Shown piece by piece: positions 36,874 to 47,421 of a stretch of DNA of 64,000 bases. The notes below the pieces were generated by a model. It did no database searches, was not told the DNA's origin, and saw only the letters and a list, made by a program, of their open reading frames with translations. This stretch comes from Colius striatus (Eukaryota; Chordata; Aves; Coliiformes; Coliidae): positions 91,260,889 to 91,324,888 of the forward strand of contig NC_084759.1 of assembly GCF_028858725.1 (NCBI RefSeq). The letters run 5' to 3'. How positions within the stretch are numbered: the first letter of the stretch is position 1; every line of letters begins with the position of its first letter. The position numbers and the translations under genes are program-made.

Positions 36874-37002
36874 CTTCCTTTCTTGGGTTCAGCTGATGAA
36901 GGTTGACATGCTGAGGTTCGCAGCTGTAATAACCCTCCAGATTTACACAGATGTTTTCCTCAGGACAAGCATTGAGTTCAACATAGGCACATTCATTGAC
37001 AT
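36874..37002 (-). pseudogene. UMODL1: UMODL1 exon 6: EGF domain 1, cysteines lost
   Basis: Open frame: DVNECAYVELNACPEENICV, NLEGYYSCEPQHVNLHQ, NPRKE. It matches mammalian DVNECFYEELNACSGRELCANLEGSYWCVC...SPRK. Acceptor TTCTTCTTAG and donor GAAG|GTAAGA are good; 129 nt, phase 1 to 1. The fifth EGF cysteine (WCVC in human) is absent (YSCEPQ), and the sixth, supplied by the start of the next exon in mammals (DCPPV), is also absent (VKNHR). The EGF fold could not form all three disulfides. Confidence 0.87.
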
Positions 37003-37963
37003 CTAAGAAGAAGAACACACCTTGTACAGATATGGATAGCAGCATCAAGATTTATCTGTAATATGAGTAGAGCAAGCTCTGGACATGATAGATTGAGTGT
37101 AAATCTGCAGTAACTCTACTGAAGGAATTCTGGGTGTATGTGGGTACAATGAAATCAGAATGTTGCCCTTCCCCAAAACTAGCCCTCATCCACTTATAAC
37201 TCTCTCACTTTTTACTCCAACTCTTTGGAATAGGAGGAAAGTTAGTGGCAGCTCCTGCTTACAGTTATGAGATGTCACCTAAAACTCAAAGAACATTGAT
37301 GGCAGGGGGAAGGAGATCTACCCAGTGGTTTCACTGAAAATTGGACCAAGTTTTCAAGAATAAACACAGAGTAAGAATTGATGACAACAGCATTTATGGA
37401 TGCACTTCAGAAGTGAGAATGTTCAGATAACTACACAGTAGTAAGTAGATTAAAATGATTTAAAATTAATATGGTTAAACATTTACCTAATATTTAAAAA
37501 TTATGTAGCAATATGCGGTAGTAAGTATAGTACCAGACTATAAATACTCCTTGTTTCATGCAAGCTACTGGAAGTAATACATGTCTATAAAATCAGACTG
37601 CATCTCCTTACCAAGAATAAATACTTTTTAAAAGAGCTTGCTTAATACAACTAACGATTGTGCTACAAATTTTGAACACCTTGGCTTCTTCATATGAAGA
37701 TGGCCTATGCTATGCTATTAGGAGAAAATAAATGAGGAAGCAGGAGTATTCCCCTCCATACTTTTCACTCCAAAATAATTGTTGAGTAACTACAACCCTC
37801 TCCATCCTCTAGTGGATAGATTAGGGCCATATTTGCAAAGTTTACAAGATTCACTATGGTATTTTTGGAAGAAAAGTGATAGACATAAGGATGAAATCCC
37901 AAGTGGAAATGGATGAAGCTCCCTGACAAAGGTTTTCCCCATGATAGGATTGTAATAATTAAC

Positions 37964-38156
37964 CTTGTACTTCCATGTCAATCACTTCATACACATGCTT
38001 CACAATGTCCTTCAAGGAAGAAGTAACCTTTGCCAGCAGAGCTGGCTGTTGCAAGCCAACAAGAACCTGGGAGGCCACTGTCCCAATATATACGTCTGCA
38101 CGTCTACTCTGTATATGGTATGCAGAGACATTCAAGGGCTGTAATGCACCAGTAAC
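37964..38156 (-). pseudogene. UMODL1: UMODL1 exon 5: SEA-like domain (module A), second half
   Basis: Open frame: VTGALQPLNVSAYHIQSRRA, SQVLVGLQQPALLAKVTSS, LKDIVKHVYEVIDMEVQ. It aligns with mammalian VTSALQPM...ISTLLGDIAKRVYEVISVQVQ. Acceptor TTTTCCAG is strong. The donor CAAG|GTTAAT is weak. Length 193 nt, phase 0 to 1, joining exon 6 through the split Asp codon G|AT. No frame lesion. Confidence 0.85.
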
Positions 38157-39779
38157 CTGGAAAACAGGAGAACAAACACTTCTGTATGTCTCTCTTTTAT
38201 CAGCACAGTGGTATGCCAATGAAGCAGAACTCATGAAATGATTATCATCATCTGAGTGTAGAAAGAATCAATTCAGAAACCATAGCAACGTGGCAATATT
38301 TAGGTTTGTGTTTATGCAAGATGAGCTCTTCTTATTATCACATTTCACAACAGGGTTATAGGAAAGTAATGACAAGCTAAGGGAGATATGGAGCTGCATG
38401 TCAGATCTCAAATGCTTAGACAGGAGGATGTAACCCAGGAAGATGAGAAAAAGGATCTTTGTCTTGTAGTGCTTAAAGATCAAAATCTCAATAGACAGAA
38501 TATATATGCTATTACTTCTTAAACTTTTTGAGTCTTTGTCTTTGCCATAGCTTGCCATAGACCAATATATGAAAGTCTTCGTATATCGTTGCGCTCGTCT
38601 CCTCACTATGCGGTGACAGGACCAGGGTTTCTTGCTTTTTTAGGAAATGAGATGAGTGAATTCAGGTTGGAAGAAGAAGTAAATTCATGCAACACCCCCA
38701 TGGTACTGCTATGTTCTGTTCTGCCTATTAGTGCTAGTTGATGAGGGGAGAAGGTTTCCTTTGCTACTAGCCCAGTCTCAGCTGGAAACTGGGGAGGGAA
38801 ATAGGAAATTGCCCTCTTGGATACCTTTCAAAGGCCATATCCAAGTCTGTTTTAGTCCATGGCATAGTGATATGTACTAGGGGAATGCTTTGGGTTTATG
38901 GCCTATGTCCTAGTTCATCAATCCATTTCCTAAATACCACTGAGAGGATGGAGTCAACATCCCTATACATGCATGGCTTTAGTATGAAGCCTGGTTCTTC
39001 CTGCAGAGCCTTCTTCAGGGAAGAGTGCCTCATGCCTATGCTAGAGCTGTGTTTTTGTGTGTTGACTTGGACTCTTCCTGCATGCTGCACTGGGGATAGG
39101 GAGAGGCATGCCATGTCACCACTGCATGGTTGTGCACATGTTGTTGCCAATGCTGCTACTAATCTGTACACGAGATGGAGCCTCGGTCCTACAGCAAAAG
39201 CAACACCCTGCTGTCTCCCTCAACACTCTTCCTGTGGCAGGAATGACAACAAAATACCCTTGATCCAGACTGAGTCCCAAGGTTTTGCAGTGAAATTTCT
39301 GGCCCTGATAAATCCACCTGCTGTGTTGGTCCCAGTGTCATAGATCAGGTTAGTCTCTTAAAAGGTTTAGCTCAAAGCTCCTTATCAGAAAACATCACGT
39401 TTTGCAGGTCTTGATATCTGGACCCTGTCAGTCATAGACTAAATTGAGACAGACCTGGAGCAAGCATCGCTTAAGCAGGAAAAGAACAAAAAAACCTATA
39501 TTTCAGAATGTTTTAAAGTTGCCCTTGGAAGAGACCTGAAAAATTTACTAGAGACTGATAAATCAATGTCACTTGAGCTGCTTGAAGATGTAGCTGACAT
39601 TCGGTAATTAGGAATAAATTAAGACCAAAAAAATCCCAGTCTGGCAGAAAAAAATGTGGGAGTGACTGTCTTGCAAGGTTATGCCCAGCACAGATGACTA
39701 TGAAGCAAGAGGTGGTTACTAAGGAATACAAGCACGGCCTCAATGGGCAACACACAGGAGCATTCATGTTTGTACATAC

Positions 39780-39892
39780 CATGGAGTGCAAAAGGCGTGA
39801 ATGATTCAGAAGGTGGGAATCCACTCTGATTGGTTCATTAAAATCCATTTTCACAAGCATTGTCACATTGTACCAGAATGTTCCCCCGAATT
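39780..39892 (-). pseudogene. UMODL1: UMODL1 exon 4: SEA-like domain (module A), first half, acceptor lost
   Basis: Frame: WYNVTMLVKMDFNEPIRVDS, HLLNHSRLLHSM, matching mammalian WYNVTILVKMDFKELQQVDPRLLNHMRLLHSL. Donor ATG|GTATGT is good. At the length of its paralogues (113 nt, exons 8 and 13) the exon would begin at 39892, which gives the correct phase and residue count, but the preceding dinucleotide reads AC (39893-39894) instead of AG. No AG exists between the coding block and 39918-39919, and that one puts the exon out of frame. This is an apparent splice-acceptor loss by one substitution. Confidence 0.83.
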
Positions 39893-40138
39893 GTACAAAA
39901 TAAAATAGTCAAGTTATCTGAGGTCTGATGCTATAGAAAGCAACAGAGCTATAGGAAGGCTCCAAGAAACCAAAGCAAGCTTTAACTTGGCAAATGTGAA
40001 GGGCCCTCATACAGCTATCAGCTACAGCTTTCTTTGCCATATGCTGCAGGTAGCTGTGCCAGCCAAGGAAGGTCTGCTGGACCCACGGCACCCCAGCACC
40101 ATTCAGCGCTCATGGATGCAGACACCAAAGCTGCATAT

Positions 40139-40174
40139 CCTGGAATTGATCCAAATATCCTGGAACTGATCCAA
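40139..40174. repeat. Short imperfect tandem duplication
   Basis: CCTGGAATTGATCCAAATAT is followed by CCTGGAACTGATCCAAAG, one substitution in the shared core. Local slippage in intron 3 of UMODL1. No function is visible. Confidence 0.75.
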
Positions 40175-40292
40175 AGCAGATTCCCATATTTGTTTTGTGG
40201 AGAGCTATGGTAACAGTTTTCCTTCCCACCCTCAGAAGGAAAAACTAAGCGCATTTCTATTAGAAGCAGTCTTGGATTTATCAGTAACATAC

Positions 40293-40454
40293 CCTCTGGC
40301 ACTGGATCCACACAGCCTGTTCCTTTGGATGAGTTGCAGCGTTTTTCAAGCCCTGGACATTCAGTATCGAACGTGCAAGTGTAATTAGATGTTTGTATAT
40401 TCTCAGATGGACAAATACCAGGTCTTGAGGCAAATATGCTGGATCTATTGAGTG
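40293..40454 (-). pseudogene. UMODL1: UMODL1 exon 3: WAP-like domain, one cysteine lost
   Basis: Open frame: ALNRSSIFASRPGICPSEN, TSNYTCTFDTECPGLEKRC, GTGCVDPVPEG. It matches mammalian PLNQSGQFTSRPGACP...CSLDIDCPGLEKCCPWSGGRYC. Acceptor TCACCTAG and donor GAGG|GTATGT are fine; 162 nt, phase 1 to 1. The paired CC of the WAP motif (EKCC) reads EKRC: codon CGC, one transition from TGC. WAP folds are held by disulfides, so this change should destabilise the domain. No frame lesion. Confidence 0.87.
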
Positions 40455-40705
40455 CTAGGTGACAAAAAACATTTCTGAGAACAAAAATATAGAAAACCGT
40501 TTCCATAAAATTGTGCTGTTTTATTTATAGTAAACACCTCCTCCTCATTTCACAAGTGTGTCTGTTCTGAGGTTTTCACTGGGAGGAAACAGTAGCCTAA
40601 AATACCATTGTTTTCATTTTAAAACTGCAAATGTTGTCAGATATTTCTCTTGTTTGTGACATTTCTGTTGCAGAAATTTTTAATTGATCATTTTCCATTA
40701 ATAAT

Positions 40706-40764
40706 GATAGATGGATGGATGGATGGATGGATGGATGGATGGATGGATGGATGGATGGATGGAT
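40706..40764. repeat. GGAT tetranucleotide microsatellite
   Basis: GATAGATGGATGGATGG... continues as a near-perfect four-base repeat of about 13 units, in intron 2 of UMODL1. Confidence 0.95.
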
Positions 40765-43700
40765 AGTTTATATATATTTCGTTTCTACATGTAGAGACAC
40801 TGAAGCACTGCAAAACAGAAAATGTGCCTGATGTCAGCTATGACTAATCCAAATAATATATAATGATCAAAGAAAATGGGTAATGTTTAAGCTGGAAATC
40901 AGGAGGTTTCATTTAACCTTTGGTAAAGTTAACCTTTAGTTATAGTAATTGAAGATGTTACTTGAAAGGGGAGGCACAGTGCTGTCCTTAGGCACAGTTA
41001 GGTGGGTTATATAGAGGGACAGGAGAGCATAATTGAGCCCATGGTCTGCAGCCTCACAGCACTCACTCTGAATCTGCCAGCCACCACAGGAGGTTGGTAG
41101 CCCCCACCAGTCAGCCCTGCAGATAGAACAGTGAAGGCAGGGGGTTGCTGCTTCCCAAGCTGAGGGAAGCATGTACTCTTTTGCATATGAAAACAGAAAC
41201 TCTTTCTAAGCTCTACAAACATTACTTTCACCCATGCTCTCAAACATAGCTGCAAGTAATGCTCAGATCCAGTCTTGTCCATCAATCTAAAAGGTTTCTC
41301 TTTTCCATTCAAGTTTTTAGTCCTAAAAATTCTTGATCCATTCCTGAGCAACTAAAGCCATCCACTGGATGTGAAGTCATATATGCATAAAGAAATAGCC
41401 TATTAAAACCAGTGGTTTTAAGATTATGATCTGTGTCTCTTGCAGGCACAAAGTATGTTTTTCAAGGGTCTCTGAAAGGTAACTAAGAAAAGCATAAGTA
41501 TAGCTTCATGACGAGGGTCCACATCTCTGCTGGAAAACCTGCCAAAACTCACAAATATAATAGGAAAGAGAACAGGTAATGCATTGAGCTGATACTTCTT
41601 AGCACTGTGCAGGTTATTTGCAGGTGTAATTTCAAAGATTTGCATGCAGATTATGAAACAAGCACTTTCCCACACGACTTTAGATCATATTTTGTACACT
41701 GTGTGTATATACTTTGTGTGCACACAGCCAATGAGTGAGTGCTTTAACAGGGCTGTGGATATCTTTCGAGTAAACTTGGTGTTAGACCCACAAGAGCTCT
41801 GGGGAGTAAATTAGGAAACTCTGTCCCTGCCTGGAAAAGGGAGAGAAAGAAATCCCTTGCTTTCCAACCAGGTGGATCTTTGTAAGCATGACACAAGCAT
41901 CTAAATTGCTCCAGCTCTGCATTTCAGGTTCAGTTCAAGCAGGTTTGAGGTTCAAAGCAGCTTGTTCCAGCAGGGTCTTTTTTTTGGCATGTTTAATTGT
42001 AGTGTAAAAGATTTAACGAGTCAGATGCAATCTCAGAAAACACTACTGAATCCTGGCCGAGTGCCATGCTAGCCATTTATTTCAAATCAAAAGGTCACCA
42101 TTTTCAGATCGGCGGAAACAGAGATAGATTCACATCACATTTATGCCTAATTGTACCAGATGCACTTGGAAAATCTGATTTACGCTCTCCAATCAAGTTG
42201 GGGACAGTCACCTACCAAGCAACACTGACAGCACTGGGGAGCAAGCCAGCCAATCCCCCTGTCGGTTGGATAAAGCGGAGGTTTTTCTCTTCCATTATCT
42301 ACATAAATGCACAGAAGCAAAAATGCAGCACCTAGTGCTTAGCAACCAAAGCTCAGTTACCAACCTGCCCACATGAGAGCCTCTGGGTCTGCCGTGACCA
42401 CAGGATGGGGGTGGATCTCCCAGGAGACAGATGCTGAGGGACTCCATTAACTCAGCCATAAACCCCCCCTTCCTCTGCCTCTATCCACCTGGAGGAAACT
42501 AGTTTCATTCAGAAGGTGCGGCAGAGCCAGGGACCAAAACCCTGCATTCATCGCAGGCGTCAGAAGGTGGAGACAAATCTGTGTGATCATAGAAAGAGCT
42601 CCTGCAAAGCGTGTTGCTAAGACAAACTGTCGGTTTTCATCGTATGACTCCAGTTTCCGGGTCTTTGAGTACAGGTGGAGCTTACCTGCTCAAACGGATG
42701 TTTTCCAGCCGGATTGCCTGCCTGGGGCTTGCTTAATCAGGATGGAGGGCAGCATTGGGATGCGCTGTTTCAGCTGACAAATTTTTAACACCCTTCCTTC
42801 TGAAAAGCTGTGTCACTCACTAGAAGATACTCAGGAGCCACAGGCTGAAATTCGGCAAGGGCATGGCTGTTAGACAATGTGGGGAAATGTCAGAAAGCAC
42901 AAACCCAGTTTGTGTGTGCTCAGAAGAAACTTAATGAAATTTAGTCAGTGCCAGCTCCAATGGGTTCATTGAGCTTGCAGCACTGTGACATGGCCATGCT
43001 CTGCCCTGTCAGCACTCACACCAGCAACTCGTGGAGACCCATCAGGAACACATGGTGAGCACACAGATCAGGTCAAACTCTGGGTAATCCTGTTTACCCC
43101 ATGGTTAATTTTTTCAGGAATGGCATGGGGTGAGTAGCTTAATGGAACAGATAATTTGCAAGGAGAAAAAACTAAAAAAAAAGCTGGGGCTTTTTTTGCT
43201 ATGGAAAAGAGAAGGCTGAGAGGGATGCAATCAAGCTTCACAAAATCTGAAAAGCAAGGGATATTTAGCTGAGTCCACAATAATAAAGCACACACTTCTT
43301 TACCCAAATACGAGTCAACTTCTGCAATTTGTTGGCACAGAAGAGCGTGAAGGCTGACAGCTTCGGTGGGCTCAAAAAATGCACAAGACAATTCCCAGAC
43401 AGGAGACCCATAAGCAGACTCCATGGGGAACAGGCAGTGACATACCCTCTGACACCTGTCATTCCATTTCTGTGGCTGCTGGGAGCACACAAAGCACAAA
43501 CCACAGGGCAGCCAGAGACATCTGCTTCTGGGTGAAGTCCCATAGGGCATTTAGCCCTTTCCCACCCTGGAGAGATGTTACAATGCTGCTCACATGTCCC
43601 TGGTGACACTGCTAAGTGATGGCTTTTCGGTGACAGCCCAAGCAGGGTGGGCAGCTGTGCCAGAGCTCCTCATTGCTTCAGTCAGACCCAGCATGCAAAT

Positions 43701-45803
43701 ATCTGCACACAGGCTCCGAAAGGTCCCAGCCCTGATGAGGAGATACCTGGCCACATAAAATGAGGAGTGTTTTACTTTACAGTTGTTTTTATGAAAACCG
43801 GGAAGTTACACACAAATGGTACTCTCATTAAAATGTAGCCTTAACATTGCAAATGAAGTTAGGTTAAGAACCTCTAGGATAAAGGTTGTCTGGCCCTTCT
43901 TATTTCAAAGTATTTATATATTTTTTTCTTATATGTTTTTGTTCATGTGTGCTTAAAAAGCAGCCTTCATCACACGCTGATGCACCCCGTCTCTCCCTGA
44001 CTGGAAACTAAGCAGAGGTAGAGGGCAGGTAAGGAAGTTCTCTGCTTTCCGCTTACACAGTAAGGTGGAAGGTGGGCAGCAAACCAGTCACCAGGAGAAG
44101 TAACCGTGTCGTTGATTTAAGCAGATGGAAATAAGCCTGGAGAATTGGACCCTGTCTTTGCCTACAAGAAATTCCTGCAAGATGCTGGGAAAGACTCATA
44201 CAACACATTGATAACAGCCTTCGAGAGGCATGGGTTTTGCAACCCCAGGAACCTAACCTGCAGCCCTGAGACCTGCTTAGCAATCAGGGGACTGCTCACA
44301 GTCACCATCAAAGGCACAAGGCTCTGCACTCCAACCATGCAAGTTGTTAATGGCAGCCCTAAGCACTCTGAAAAACAAAATACATTTTAGAAAACCCCAA
44401 AACACATCCTAGATGTCTTAGAGTAGGCATACAAAATGGTTCAAACTCAGCCTTTCTGCAGCTCAGTGGCCCAGCTGTGAGAGACAGAGAACGTCTCTCC
44501 ATTCCTGCAGACTTTGTGAAGACTAATTGCTATCTGTGAATTGCCTCAGGATTCACCTCAAGAAGTGATAAATAATTCTGTGTTCAGAGAGACGCTCAGC
44601 AGAGCGGTGCGTCTCCACTCAACATGGAGTTCAGGATGATGTGCTGCTGGAAAGCTCCCTAGAGGGGCTCCATCATCCCTGAGCACCACACAGAAATGTG
44701 GTCCTTGGGCAAGGCAGCATCTGATCACGTAATTACAGTTTACAAACCTGCATCTATAGGCGTAAAGAAAGGAAACAAAGATTTATTTTATTTAATTCTG
44801 CTTTTAGAATTAATTCTAGCACTTTGTAACTTTTAGATAATTAGCTTTGCAACTTTCATTTTTAAAAAGTTGAAATAGTTTGCATGTGCAATGTCATCCT
44901 TAATAGACTGATGGGTGACTTGTGAGAACTACCACAGCAAGTCAACCGGTTATATAGACATTTTTTCCCCAACAGTAAAGAAATAAGAAAAATAGCATCT
45001 GCCATACTCCAGACAGAGGTAAATGTTTCCTTCTAGGAAGAAAAGGTGGAGAACAGCCAGGAGCAGGTTACTGTGAAAGGTCATGCAGACCTTTTTGCTC
45101 CTAGTAGGATGGAGAGCATGCCAGCATGGATAACATCAGGAAGAAAATAACAGTAGTTCAACAGCATGCTGTGCAGTAACTTCTGCAGTTGCAGTTTCCC
45201 TTTTCATCATTTATTTAAGACTGTGTCTAGACAGTGCATTACCACTCAGAGAATTTATGACTAATGCCCTGAAAAGCAAAGATGCCGGAATAATGTAAAC
45301 ACAGAAATCACCTAGAAACCATACAAAACCTTTCATGGTTTTAAATATTCCCCAATACACTTTGACAGGGAAAAAAAAAGTCAAGATGACCACAGAATTT
45401 CATGGACAAACCTGCCCAGAGTGCCCATCAAAAATGTGGCAAAGGCAGATCAGAAAATCTGCAGCTAAGCTTTACAAGAGATTTCCAGATTGGTTCATGT
45501 TAGGTAAAATAAGCTCAATAGCTCTCAAGCCTAAAATACCCCTAGAGATCATTTTAAATGCACTAGAATTATTCTGGGAAAAAAATATTTGAAGTGTTAC
45601 CAGGATGCCTTTTTTCCCACCCAAGTAGACAGTCTCGATTTTCAGAGGCTCTGAAACACCTTGAAAATACTGATAATTTGTAGTTTCTTGTGCAAATAGA
45701 GACAACCACAACTAGCTAGTGACTCATCAACATTTGACAGAAATATTTCCGTGTTCTACAGAATTAAAAAGCACTTTCCTCTGATTGCTTCTCAGTCTTG
45801 TAA

Positions 45804-45849
45804 TTTGATATACATGCGCTTGCATGTATGCATGTGCATGTATATCAAA
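45804..45849. repeat. 14-bp perfect inverted repeat (hairpin)
   Basis: Left arm TTTGATATACATGC (45804-45817) is the exact reverse complement of right arm GCATGTATATCAAA (45836-45849), with an 18-base loop that is itself rich in GCATG/CATGC. It lies in intron 2. It may be a tiny foldback element or expanded purine-pyrimidine sequence. Confidence 0.85.
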
Positions 45850-47181
45850 AAGGCTTTTCTGAAGTGCACATTCAACACTACTTAGATCTACTGGAGATTT
45901 TCCCCAGCATGGAACTGCTGTTTGGAAAACACATACGATCAACAATGAGTCTGTGCCAGTCTGAGAAGAATGCCTGGTCATGTTGTAACAAGCAGGTCAA
46001 ATTTTGCCCTGGATGATACTTCACAACAGCCACAGAGCCAAATAATTGAAGGAAACAATAAATGAGGGATGATGTATATCTAATTATGCTTTCATTCCTC
46101 TTCTCTAGAACGTAATTTAAAGAACAACTGAAGCACAATGACCACTTTTTGTGTTCTCGTCTTTCTGTTAATGGAATTTTTCTGCTATATACTACTAGTA
46201 ACTGTTGAGGAAATACCTTGCAAAAAATCTTTGGAGGTCCATTTCCAATGCTCTGAAGTAACTTAAAAGCAGGATGAACACATTGTTCTTTACAGATCCC
46301 ATGACGAGACATACGTCTCATATCCTCTCATGTCATGTCATATGATCCAATGCAGGAGCAGGTTCAGGGACATTCCCATAGAACTGAGTCACTCAAGTCT
46401 TATGACCCAAAATGAGGGACAGAGCTGCAATTGGACCTTTATTTTTCAATCTTTTGTTACAGTGTTGAGACTATGCAAAATCATGGGATGATAAGTTGAA
46501 AAGGGGAAACAGAGAAAATGCAATGTCATACTGAAAATAAGAGACAAAATTATGTCTTGCAGAACTCTTTTGGATACTGAAATAGTTCATTGCTGGCCTA
46601 GTTAACCCAAGATGCCCATTCAGTTTAAAAGTATGTGGCTTTATTCATTAAAAAAAAAAAAAAGGTTCCTTTTCCCCAAAGAATCCTTTCAACTTATGAC
46701 TTGAGTTCTGCAAAAAATCAGCAGTTTCTTGTTGACAACTGATAGCCTTGATGTGTGAAGGGGAAAAATCTTTCATTCGAAGCAAAGATGATTAAGTCTT
46801 CCCAAGCAGAGTTCTGTTAAAACTCAGAAGTTAAATCACATCCACCAAAAGGTTCACTACTTTTCAGTTCCTCAACATAGCCATAGATAACCAAGGAAGC
46901 CGTGAGAAAATGGATCCTAATACAATTTTGATTGAAAAGCAGTTGAATTTGTGATTAGGGGTGGCAGAGAGCATGAACCAGGAGCATTAGTCTTTCCTAT
47001 CTACTCCTTACCATGTTGGATCAAGTTTACTATAGATTTTTGCAGACTGATTTCAGAGAACAGAAACCTCTTGCCCATAACTGAACGAAGCCTTTGTATG
47101 TCTCAGTTTAAATGAGACATACATAAATGAGTTATTCTGTCACAACCATTTATTTCAACTATTCATCTCACTAAAACTTAC

Positions 47182-47421
47182 CTAAAGACCAGTAGAGTCC
47201 AAGTTGTTCATATCCGTCACAGCAATCTGCAAGAGTAACTGTTTCAGGGACTTCAACAGTATGATACTGCATTTTATAGTACATCCAGGGACACATCATC
47301 CATGGTATCCATCCTCCACAGGAAGTCTTTTTCTCATAGGACTTTTGGTAGGCAATCATTTTATATACGTTCTTGGTCACATAATTGCACAGATGGTATC
47401 CTAGCAAAGACAAGCCTTTCT
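47182..47421 (-). pseudogene. UMODL1: UMODL1 exon 2: EMI domain, last cysteine changed to Trp
   Basis: Open frame: EKGLSLLGYHLCNYVTKNVY, SYEKKTSCGGWIPWMMCPWM, TLADCCDGYEQLGLYWSL. It matches mammalian EKGLSLLGYQLC...SCGGWIPWRRCPKM...DCCEGYEQLGLYC. Acceptor TTCCTTCGTAG and donor TTAG|GTAAGT are strong; 240 nt, phase 1 to 1. The EMI domain starts right after the signal peptide and mediates protein-protein contacts. The final EMI cysteine (GLYC) is TGG, Trp, here (GLYW). The frame is open. Confidence 0.9.

Larger units (their letters stand above)
37003..40292 (-). other. UMODL1 introns 3-5 around exons 5 and 4
   Basis: Spacer around exon 5 (37964-38156) and exon 4 (39780-39892). No mobile element was recognised. 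Intron 3 is only about 400 bases. Confidence 0.55.
40455..47181 (-). other. UMODL1 intron 2
   Basis: 6.7 kb between the EMI and WAP exons. It holds the GGAT microsatellite (40706-40764) and a 14-bp inverted repeat (45804-45849). No CR1 was noticed. The stretch 42050-44400 is somewhat more GC-rich than its surroundings, but no exon with splice support was found in it. Confidence 0.6.
3872..47421 (-). pseudogene. UMODL1: UMODL1 (uromodulin-like 1) locus, apparently inactivated
   Basis: Twenty minus-strand exons totalling about 4.3 kb (near the length of the mammalian coding sequence) match UMODL1 in the same order: EMI, WAP, SEA/EGF, FN3-SEA-EGF twice with a Ser/Thr/Pro linker between, ZP domain, transmembrane helix. 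Landmarks are GLSLLGY, SCGGWIPW, TECPGLEK, DVNEC, QKRFLQQES, EMQLFIG, SCPIPNTY and YLHCK. The family protein is an extracellular, membrane-anchored ZP glycoprotein. Splice phases agree between nearly all neighbouring exons. Inactivating changes lie in exons 4, 7, 9, 11, 12 and 15, and cysteines are lost in four domains, so a full-length product looks impossible. Exon 1 was not found. Gene identity is based on recalled mammalian sequence and is very likely. Pseudogene status is an inference from several independent lesions; assembly error cannot be fully excluded for any single one. Confidence 0.88.

Noticed and set aside
39893..40292. Intron 3 as a U12 AT-AC intron (AC acceptor)
   Set aside because: The donor is GTATGT, a U2 type, so the AC looks like a damaged AG.
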